A stretch of DNA of 64,000 nt, taken from positions 217,733 through 281,732 of the forward strand of contig NZ_BAEO01000027.1 of assembly GCF_000314995.1 (NCBI RefSeq), written 5' to 3'. Shown here in pieces: positions 35,990 through 46,100 of the stretch. The position numbers and the translations under genes were made by a program. Positions within the stretch are counted from its first letter, which is position 1. Each line of letters starts with the position of its first letter. The notes beneath the pieces are model-generated. The model searched no databases, was not told the DNA's origin, and worked only from the letters and a program-made list of their open reading frames with translations. This stretch comes from Paraglaciecola arctica BSs20135 (GTDB lineage: Bacteria; Pseudomonadota; Gammaproteobacteria; Enterobacterales; Alteromonadaceae).

Positions 35990-38900
35990 TTAAATTTTGC
36001 CAATAATATTGATAAACCAACCCTTAGCATCATAATTTAGGTTAGTTAAATCATCACTGAAGTCAGTAAAGTTATAGCCAATACCAACTTTAAGATTTTG
36101 GCCAAAATGACGATGGATCGCAGTCAAAAAACCTTTGCGTTTATCTTGTGCAGTTTTAACGTCTAATAATCTTGCTTCGACAAGAAAATCCCAATGGCGA
36201 ATAACATGCCAATCAGCTCTTACAACATATAAATTTGTTGTACTGTCAAACCACTCTCCCTCTTCTCGTCCTTGACGAATTTCACCAAACTTATGTGCAA
36301 ATTTTGCCCCTATAGTCCACTTTGCGGTTAAGTCATAATTACCATCAAAAGCAAATACATGACTACGTTGCTGGTAATCATATTGTTGACCACTGTTAGT
36401 AAACTGCTCTGCAGGTGCCAAGTCATATAAATAATTATATGTAGCTAATGCATTGAACTTGTCATTATCAATTGGGCGATAGGCAAAACCTAACAATGCC
36501 TCAGTGTAATCACTATTCAATTGGTCCTCACTGCTTGAGTTGCTAATAGCAAAGTCAATGCGTAGCTGGGCACGCCAGTCAGGATTCATTTTATAGGACA
36601 TATTATTACGTATTAAGTAGGAGTCACGTTGCTCCTCATTCTGTTCATCTTTACGATATTCTAATGCGCTACTATATTTAAAACTTTGCTTTGCAAAGCC
36701 TGCATTTAATGCAATTGAATTACGTTTGATTGTTCCTTGTCCAGTACCTTCTAACTCACCATTTTCATAACTTAAACCTAAAGTCCAACGTTCACTTGGA
36801 AGAAACTCAATACCATAAGCATGAGTCAAACCAACACCACTGCTGCCATGCTGATATCTTTCTTCGCCATAAACATTAACTGCATCAGTGAAACGATGAC
36901 GTACACCACTCACTAATTGGCCATTTCTTCCAGCCAATCCATTATCTGTCCTATCAGGGTCTAATTCATAGTTTAGATAGATATTACTGCCGTCATTGTA
37001 TTGATAATCGGTACCTATTCTTGCGCCAAAACCTTGATTTCCTTCTGATACTTCACCAAGTAGAGAAGCTGCATCGCTGACTTGATATTGACCACCCAAT
37101 CCAATGCGGTTATTGGCTAGTTTAGACTCATCATGCTGGGGTGTTCCTTGCACAAAACCGTATACTCCCCATTTAGATGAGTTTTGGTAATCAAGCTGCA
37201 CTGCAAGATCGGTTCTTTTACCGGTATTTTGAGTTTGTTGTGTTGCAGTTTCACTGTCTTCAACACGTAAGCCAGCGCTCAGTTGCCACTGTTCACTGAG
37301 ATGCTGAGTAACATTTAATTCTGCACTTAACTTATCAATACCGCCGTCTTCATCTCGTGTATCTAAGCGTAAACTGGTTTCGGTATTTTCGGTTACAGGG
37401 AGTTGGATCTGCACACCTGCTTGCTCTGTATCATATTGACTAAACTGCCCGATCCCTGAAAACCCTTGTTGACGTTGTTGCCAATAAAGATTGCCTCGGC
37501 TTTGCAATGCATTATCTGTATCTTCTGCAAAACCTAGGTCGCTAAAAATAAACGCGCTTTCTATGCGATAAGCATTAGCTTTGTCATTGAATGAGGTATT
37601 CGCCGAATTATCTAAAGAAATGTCAGTAAAATTAAAACCACCATTATTAGAGTTTGCCCCAGAAATGCCTTGTCCCTGGGTTTGTGCGGTTTCTAGTTTA
37701 AGATAACTTTGTGCTGTAAATCGATAAGTTAAATCGACTCCTGCTAATTGATGATCCTCTACGCCCAGATCTTCTTTACTAGCTGTTATGGCTACTTTTA
37801 AATTGTCATTGAGCCAATAACTTGCACGACCACCAATGCTTAAATCATCGAGTTCTTCGAAGCCTGGCGTATATTCATAATTAACCACTATGTAAGTTGG
37901 ATGACCTGATAAACCGCCCGTACGGACAACTAAATTATCACTACTAATAGAGGCTAATGGTTTGGTTAGTAATATTCGACCTTGCAAAGCATCTACGTCA
38001 TAGTCTTGCCCTGCGGCTAGGGGAGTTGAACTAATAACAAGATCGGAGTCTTTGTCTCTTACTTCAATAGTTACTCGCTCTGAACCTTGAGTGATATCTT
38101 GATTTTGTAAATAATAAAGAGAACCACCTGTACCCCGTAATTCTTCATAAGCAGCACTGGTGCCTGCTTCTGCCGCGAAGACTTTTACATTAGCTACTCT
38201 TTCACCAAATTGGCTTAAGTCTTCGCTGTTCCAATCAAGACTGGCACCATATAAACCACGCTCGATACGTGAAAATTCAGTGTCTTTAATATCAGCGATG
38301 AAATTACCCCACATTAAATGAGATTTATCATCGTTGATTTTGGCATAAAAGCGCCCCTGTGTTGGCGCATCTTCAACTACTGTAGAATCATCACCGTAAA
38401 CAGCGTAATGGTTTTCTTCTTCAAGGCGGCGTAATAAACTGCTTGGATCCTTTTTATTCAAATTAGAAAACAGATCTTCAAGAGGTTCTTCTTGGCTATC
38501 AAGGCTAGTTGTAATGGTATAAGTATCTTTCCACTTACCTTTTGCATAAAAAGCGAGTCGTCCATCAACAAATAAATCACCATTAAAATGCTGTAGATCA
38601 CCAGTAACTAATTCAATAGGCCCGCTAGTAGAGTTTTTGCCTAAAGTAAGATCAGCCATACCAACATAAAACCAATCATTCGTTTTTAATTCAAGGTGGC
38701 GTTGAAATAGCTGACCATTGCCTTGTTCATTCAAAACGGCCACTTCAACATTGTGAACGCCCGAAGGAATAATCTGTTCAACAACAAATTGTTGTTGATC
38801 ATTTACGGGCAATTTTTTGCCTAAGAAATAGACCGAATGATCACTAGGTACATTGTCGCCATTAACCGTTAAGGTACCACCACTAAGTTTTATATTCTGT

Positions 38901-40183
38901 ATGCTTAAATGGCTGTCACCATAACCAGCGAGTAGCGCTTGTTTCACTGGTAATTCAGCATTAGTTTGTTGGCTAAGGTTTAGTGTAAAGGTTTGGGTTT
39001 CATCAAATTGACCATTATCGTTGTACACTCTTAAACGATAATGTAAGGGTTCATCTGAGCTTAGTGTTGACAATGGCTGTTCACTTTGCCATTTTGCTCG
39101 ATTATTTTTGTCTAAACTAATAATAAAAGCAGGCTCACTTTGCACTGATTTATTGTTGCTGAAAATGCGAACTTCTGCTTTGTGGATAAAGCTTGAATAA
39201 TTACTATACCCTTGAAAATCAACAGTAATGCTATCGTCATTATCACCATTGTTATGATGACGAACCACAGATGTCACGTTAAGGGCTGCTTGGATTTTTA
39301 AATTATCATAGTGTAATTGAACATTAGCATTGTCTAACGCAATATCAGTACAGCGTTGATGATCTGCATCATTTGCTGACTGCTCTGCAACCATAGGTTT
39401 ACCGTCAACGGTAACAACAAAAGGGGCAGCCGCTACTTTGGTTAATTGGCAAACATCATGGCGAAGAAAATCTGAATTTTCAGTCATCACAGCTGGTTTC
39501 ACTTCGTCATCGTACCAAGCGAAAAGCTCAACCCTACGGTTTTTCTCCATACCTGCCAAGGTATCATTGGCGGCAATTGGCGACGAACTGCCTTTTCCTT
39601 CAGTCGTTATGGCACTGTTCTCTAGAGCTAATTGTTGCTGAAAGTATTTCGCAATAATGGATGCTCTAAAATCAGAAAGGCCAGCATTCGATTGATATAT
39701 TTTTTTCGCTCGGCTGCTTAATTGTTGGTTATCAGTATGGCCAACAAAATGTAAACGCACATTCTGTTTACCTGCTAATTGCGCAATAACCTTATCTAAA
39801 CTTTCTTGAGCTTTACCCGTAATAAAGTGCTTGCCCGAGGCAAAATTTAGGTGAGGAATATCATCAAGTGTTAATGATTTATTTTCAATTAACGGAACTA
39901 CTGTTTGACTGACAGCCACAGGCGTTAAGCCGTGAAAAGTCCAATTGTTGTTCGCTAATAATTTTTCAGTATCTTCTAAAACTCTACTATTAAAATAGCT
40001 ACCATCGTCTGCAATTTTTCCCTCATTATCTCTAGAGCTACAAGCACTTTCATCAAGACATTTTTGGTTAGTATTTTGCTGTGTAGCATAAACGCTAGTG
40101 TTATAGGCCACCACTAAGGTTATAGCCGTGGCAATAATATTTTTCTTAAAGGAACTGTTTTTTGTTGCATTGAAATTATTCAT
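35990..40183 (-). CDS. Large outer-membrane protein with OmpA domain and beta-barrel
   Basis: A 1397-residue secreted protein. After the signal peptide, residues about 105-225 form an OmpA-like domain (HFVGHTDNQQLSSRAKKIYQ and GMEKNRRVELFAW). Ig-like or beta-rich repeats follow to about 560. The rest, from about 770, is long antiparallel strands with aromatic girdle residues, ending in a strand with terminal Ile (GWFINIIGKI), as for an outer-membrane barrel. Its ATG overlaps the end of the giant repeat-protein gene by eight bases, so the two are made together. I infer a surface partner: the barrel may export or anchor its neighbour. No named function is recognised. Confidence 0.75.
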   Translation of the reverse strand: MNNFNATKNSSFKKNIIATAITLVVAYNTSVYATQQNTNQKCLDESACSSRDNEGKIADDGSYFNSRVLEDTEKLLANNNWTFHGLTPVAVSQTVVPLIENKSLTLDDIPHLNFASGKHFITGKAQESLDKVIAQLAGKQNVRLHFVGHTDNQQLSSRAKKIYQSNAGLSDFRASIIAKYFQQQLALENSAITTEGKGSSSPIAANDTLAGMEKNRRVELFAWYDDEVKPAVMTENSDFLRHDVCQLTKVAAAPFVVTVDGKPMVAEQSANDADHQRCTDIALDNANVQLHYDNLKIQAALNVTSVVRHHNNGDNDDSITVDFQGYSNYSSFIHKAEVRIFSNNKSVQSEPAFIISLDKNNRAKWQSEQPLSTLSSDEPLHYRLRVYNDNGQFDETQTFTLNLSQQTNAELPVKQALLAGYGDSHLSIQNIKLSGGTLTVNGDNVPSDHSVYFLGKKLPVNDQQQFVVEQIIPSGVHNVEVAVLNEQGNGQLFQRHLELKTNDWFYVGMADLTLGKNSTSGPIELVTGDLQHFNGDLFVDGRLAFYAKGKWKDTYTITTSLDSQEEPLEDLFSNLNKKDPSSLLRRLEEENHYAVYGDDSTVVEDAPTQGRFYAKINDDKSHLMWGNFIADIKDTEFSRIERGLYGASLDWNSEDLSQFGERVANVKVFAAEAGTSAAYEELRGTGGSLYYLQNQDITQGSERVTIEVRDKDSDLVISSTPLAAGQDYDVDALQGRILLTKPLASISSDNLVVRTGGLSGHPTYIVVNYEYTPGFEELDDLSIGGRASYWLNDNLKVAITASKEDLGVEDHQLAGVDLTYRFTAQSYLKLETAQTQGQGISGANSNNGGFNFTDISLDNSANTSFNDKANAYRIESAFIFSDLGFAEDTDNALQSRGNLYWQQRQQGFSGIGQFSQYDTEQAGVQIQLPVTENTETSLRLDTRDEDGGIDKLSAELNVTQHLSEQWQLSAGLRVEDSETATQQTQNTGKRTDLAVQLDYQNSSKWGVYGFVQGTPQHDESKLANNRIGLGGQYQVSDAASLLGEVSEGNQGFGARIGTDYQYNDGSNIYLNYELDPDRTDNGLAGRNGQLVSGVRHRFTDAVNVYGEERYQHGSSGVGLTHAYGIEFLPSERWTLGLSYENGELEGTGQGTIKRNSIALNAGFAKQSFKYSSALEYRKDEQNEEQRDSYLIRNNMSYKMNPDWRAQLRIDFAISNSSSEDQLNSDYTEALLGFAYRPIDNDKFNALATYNYLYDLAPAEQFTNSGQQYDYQQRSHVFAFDGNYDLTAKWTIGAKFAHKFGEIRQGREEGEWFDSTTNLYVVRADWHVIRHWDFLVEARLLDVKTAQDKRKGFLTAIHRHFGQNLKVGIGYNFTDFSDDLTNLNYDAKGWFINIIGKI

Positions 40184-43100
40184 GATTAGCGCTCCCTGTT
40201 TGATTTAATAACTCCAAATCATCACCTGCTAGGGTTATTTCTTGCTCAATAATTAATTCATATTGGCAATCACAGTCTTGCCATTGCAGCTCAATTTTTT
40301 CAGTGAGCTGTTCAATACGCTCTGAAACAACTTCTTCTGTTTCATCATCTTGTTGGTAGGCTAAACGTAAAATTGATGGTTTCAATTGCAGTGCTTGTAT
40401 GGTTTTGTTTAATGCTTCTTGGTGTTCTGCGAGCAGAGTATTGCCATCAAATGCCATGGCATTAAGTTGAATACGCACCACTCTATGTATGGTTGCGCCA
40501 AAGTTTGCTTTAACTAATTTACCGCGAGTAAGGCGAACTACTCTTGGATTTTCAGTGCTAATTCTGAAACCTGAAGGTAGCGTACGTTCATCAACTTTTA
40601 ATATAAAGTTCGATCCTCGCAGTGAATTAGGTACCTCGGCACAGGCAATATGATATCGACCATCTTTGTCGGTTGTTACCAGTAAACCTTGTGCGGTAGC
40701 AATTCTAACGGCAGGTAGGCCCATTTCATCTTTGTCTTGATAGCCGTTGATATTTTTATCATTAAACACCTTACCGATAATATCGGAACAATCAAAAAGA
40801 GGGTCTGGCACTATTCGAACCGTTGCATTGGCAACATTAGTAATTATTCGTGATAAATCGCCTGCTTGCCCCCACGCTTGGTTTATATATTCGCCTTCGC
40901 CAACGCCAGCACCAATGACAGTCATTAAAGTAAAGCTGTGTTGTGCTAAGACATCAAAATCAATGTTATTCCAAATCAGTTGGCGATTATTAACCTCTGG
41001 TTCAAGTGTCATGCCATCAATTTTTGCCGAGCCTAGTACATACTTAAACCCTGGCGGTAGTTGATCAACCACTGCAATATTATTGAGCTGACGTTCAAGA
41101 TTATTGGTTACCGTAATGCTGTAAGGCACTAAATCACCGCGAGTTGCATTTGTTGTTGGTGTGCTTTTAACAACACCCAACATTTCACCATTCATAGGAT
41201 CAACAGGAATATGATTATTGAGTACATTCGCTGATGGCAATTGCGGATTAATAGTAAAGCTTAAATAATACTGTGTGCTATTTTCACCTTGCTTAAAGTC
41301 AGCAGAGCTTGTGCCACAGTTATTAACATCATGAATGACAGCACCAATCTGTGGCGGAGTATCATTAAGTTGAACGAGGGCAGGGCTAGGGCTGCTCAAT
41401 ATATTAGGGGTATTAATACAGGCCGGAATTTGAGTAGAAATGCCCGGTAAATAACCCATAGGTTCAGTAACTGTTAAGCGATATACGCCGCTAGGTGCTG
41501 AAGTGAAGAATAAGAATTGGTATAAACCATCATCACCGGTAATTTGCGACATATTGTCTTGGCCGCCAATTAGGTCACGATCAGGGTCAAATCCTGGGGG
41601 AGCGACAAGCGTCACTGTCGCTCCAGCAACGGTTTCACGAGTTTCACTATCATAGACCACACCTGATGGATCTATTGGAAGGTTCTGTTCGTCAATATGT
41701 TCGCCAGCCTCAAGTATTAACTTACGAATTGTACCTGCGGCTAAATCAACACCCGGTTCGTCAGATACAGGGTAACCGTAAATAACGCCACCTTGAGGAT
41801 GAATAAACCTTACTTCATATTCACCCGGTGGTAAGCCATCAAATAAATAAGTGCCATCTTTACCCGTAATAACAGTAGCAATAGGGATAACATTGAGATT
41901 GTCTTTTTCATTGTCACGGCTATCAATTAGCTGCACTGTCCAGCCTTCAAGGCCATTACCATCATCTTCACTGCGGTTATGGTTACTATCAAGCCAAACC
42001 ATGCCGCTAATACGTGCAGGATCTCTAATTAACTCTCCGAAATTATATTCTGTCGCATGCGTAAAGTGAGTGGTAAAGATGATCTCACTGATAAGGTCAT
42101 TTTCAAGGGTGCCGCCGTGGCTACCTAATGAATCTTTACCGTCATCCACTTGTTCAGGTTGGGTTTCATGTACTTGATAACCTTCAGCATTAGGTAAAGG
42201 TAAATGTTCGAAAAGATATTGGCCATCAACTAGGGTGTGCGTGATCCGGTTAACGGGTTGACCATTACTATCTGTACCCGTAAGTGTCATTTCTACTTCT
42301 GGAATACCCGCTTCATTGGGCTCTCTTTGGGCATTATTGTTTAAATCGTTATAAATGACGCCTTGTAAATCACTACCGCGCTCACCAAAGTTATAATCCG
42401 TGCCGTTTTGTCCAGCATTAAGTTTAATGGCTTCAATGAGATCATTGCCTAACTCACCTGACAATGTACCTAAGTGATCTTTACCGTCCATCCATGCACT
42501 AGGATGTTCTTGAGTAATACTGTATTCACCAGCACTGAGCATTGTAAAGCTATAGTCACCATTTTCATCTGTGACTGTGGTTGCAGTAACCTCTTGTGGT
42601 GTTCCACCTACTGCCACATGAGATTCAATACCAGATAAGGTAATGGTGACATTAGCAATACGCATAGCTTCATCATCATCTATGATGCCATTGTCATTTT
42701 CATCCACCCACACTGTGCCTGAAAGAGAGGCGGTATCAAGCTCTCCAAAATTATAGTTATCAAGCTCTTGGTTAGTTGCAAGTACAATAGAGGTTATTGC
42801 ATCATTAAAACGACTGCCTGCGATAACAATACTATCTATGCTTTCTAACCCATCTAACAGTTCTTCGGGTTGGTTTTCTGTGATTTGATAGCCATTTTCG
42901 TCGCTCGGTAACAAATTATCGAAAGAATAATCACCTTGCTCATCAGTGGTTAATACACTAGTAACGCTAGTGCCGGTGAAATCAACTCCTGTCAATGTTA
43001 CCGTAACACCTTCAATACCGGTTTCTGCGCTATCTTTTACACCGTCATCATTGGCATCAATATAAACGCTGCCTGATATTTTACCGAGCTCTAATTCTGC

Positions 43101-46100
43101 AAAATCATTAGCGGTTAAATGCTGATGATCTGCTAAGACGAGCATTTCAACTACATCTGTGGTTCGGCTATTAACAATGACTTGTCCAAGCTTGCTATCT
43201 AAGCCATCAACATAGTTACTAGGTTGCGCTTCAGTTACTGTATAGCCATTTACATCACTTGCAGGTAGATGTGTGAAGGTATATTCACCATTGGCGTTAG
43301 TGACTAGCGTTTCACTAACTGCTCTATTTAAGTAGTCTGTACCTGTGAGCGTTAAACTAACATTTTCAATACCAAGCTCATCTGTTGCTTGCGAGCCATC
43401 ATTATTTCCATCAATAAAGACCGTACCTGAAATTTTACCTGAATAGAGTTCGGCAAAATTATTTTCGGTTAAATGCTCGTTGCTTTTTAACGTAAGCATG
43501 TCGATAACGTCACTAGTACGGCTATCAATAATTACTTGTTCAAGCTTACTGTCTAAACCATCTTCAAATTTGCTAGGGTGACTTTCGGTAATGGTGTAAC
43601 CAGTCACTGAGTTTTCAGGCAAATTAGTAAAGCTGTAATCGCCATTCTCATCCGTTAACAAGGTTTTACTAATCACTCTATTTAAGTTGTCAGTGCCCGT
43701 TAATGTTATAGATACACCTTCAATACCTAGTTCATCACTGGTTTGAATACCATCATCGTTGGTATCAATAAAAACGGTACCTGAAATTTTGTTTGGGTAT
43801 AACTCGGCAAAGTTATTATTGGGTAAGTGCTCATCAATCCCTAAGATGACTTTACTGATAACATCACTAGTACGGCTATTTACCAATACTTGTCCTTGCT
43901 TGCTATCTAGGCCATCTTCAAAATTAGTAGGTTGAGCTTCCGTAATGGTATAACCATTGGCATTGCTTGGTGCTAAGTTATTAAAACTGTATTGACCAAC
44001 AACATTGGTTGTTTGTGTTTTATTAATGGTCACACCTAAGCTATTAGTGCCGGTCAGGGTGATTGTTACATTTTCAATGATCGCTTCATCGGCATCATTT
44101 ATGCCGTCATCATTGAGATCGATAAAAACAGTGCCCGAAATACTTGAGGCGATATCGCCCCCTTCACCGAAGTTATAATCAATCCCTTCACCATTCACGG
44201 GAAGAACAATGGCCGAAATAACATCGTTAGCTAACGTACCTACTGATGCTGCGGCTATAGTGCCGACGGTATCTTTACCATCGAAGATTAAGCTAGGTTG
44301 TGTTTCAGTTAGGGTATAGCCAGTAGCGTCTGATGCAGGCAAGCCTAAAATTTTATAAAAACCATTGGTATCGGTGGTGCTGGTTAGGTTAATAGTAAAG
44401 CCGTTATTATCAGTACCTGTCAAAGTCACTTGAACATTACTAATCGCTGCTTCACCGTTGTCGAATATGCCATTATCGTTAGGATCACGATAAACATACC
44501 CTGATATGCTGCCCCCTTGCTCACCAAAGTTGTAACCCGTACCAGACTGATTAGCCGTTAAGGTGATTGCTGAAAAAGTATCATTAGTTGCTTTATTGCC
44601 ACCCTTATCCCCTAACTGTTCACTACCATCGCTCCATGTTGTTGGTTGCGTTTCGGTAATAATGTAAGTGCCAGCAGTTAGATTGGTAAATTGATACTCA
44701 CCATTTACATCGGTGGTGTTAGTAAAATTAACAGCCTTACCACTAACCGTTTCTGTGCCTGTGAGTGTAATCAGTGTATTGGCAATAGCGGTTGTTTCAG
44801 CAACATCTTTAATGCCATCGTTATTAGCGTCATACCAAACACTACCTTGTAAACTGGCTTTGCCAAGTTCACCAAAGTCATAATTGATGATGTCTGTGTT
44901 GGTAGGTAATGTGATCGCGGCAATAACATCTGTGATTCGACTACTATTGTCGATAGTGCCATTAAGGTTTTCTAAGCCATCATCAAAATTTGCTGGGTGA
45001 GTTTCTGTCACCGTGTAACCATTAGCATCACTGGTTGGTAAATGGTCAAATATATAATCACCATTCGCATCCGTTACAACAGTTTCATTAATCGTATTAC
45101 CCCAATTATCTATGCCTGTTAATTTCATAGTAACGGTAGCTATGCCGTGCTCAGAAGCATCAATTGAACCATCGTCATCTTGATCGTTATAAACAGTACC
45201 AGCGATAGACGATTCAGTTACTGTTACCGTGCCTGTATCACTGTCATTACTATCATCTGAATCAACACCAAAGGAGCTAATTGTTGCGGTGTTTGATGTA
45301 CTCCCGCCTCCGGGCATCGCTGTGACTTTAACGGGGACGGTTACTGTTGTGTTAGCGCCACTAACTATAGTATTCAAATCACACGTAAAGCTATTGTCGC
45401 CAGCAATACCAGTACAGTTGCCTTGACTTGGTACAGGGGGGCTTGTTAGCTGCATTCCTGCAGGTAAATTATCGGATAAAGCCGAGTCTGCACTGTCTCC
45501 TGGGCCGTTATTGGTAACAACAATATCCCAATTAAAGGGTTCATTGATTGAGACGGAAGCTTTGGAAGGGGCTTTTGTGACCGCAAGATCAACCAGTGCA
45601 CGAAGGGAGGTTGTTTCACCTTCGCTATCATTAGTTGGAATTAGATCATCTTCATTTGAACTGATTGTTGCTAAATTAGAATGAGTATCACCAGTTGCAT
45701 CGGGAGCTGTATTGGTATCCGCTTTGAAGTATAAATAACGGGTCGTTGTGGTGTTAGCTGGGATATCGTCAGGCAAAGAGCAGACAGTTGTTATTGTTGC
45801 GGCACCTGTTGCTGAGGTATTGGTGTTATTACAAATTGAAGTGTCTACTGTACAGCCTGCGCTGCTAGCGTCGTCACATAAAAAAGTGATTTGTTTCCCT
45901 GCTTTAGGTGTCATAACGTCAGTTAATTTTACGCCTGTAGCAAGGGATGGCCCCTGATTGGTCATTTCAATTTCATAAATAATAATATTATTTAAACTTC
46001 CAGGAAATGCCCCCGGGGCTAACGCCCAGCCCACAGGATCTGACACATCGGTGTTATTAACTAATAAATCGAGGTCCGCTTTTATTACATTAAGATCAGC

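Noticed and set aside
45446-45631. Frames on either strand within the giant repeat gene (for example 45446-45631 and 47494-47760)
   Set aside because: They are shadows of the repetitive Thr/Val/Asp-rich coding sequence and have no start signals.
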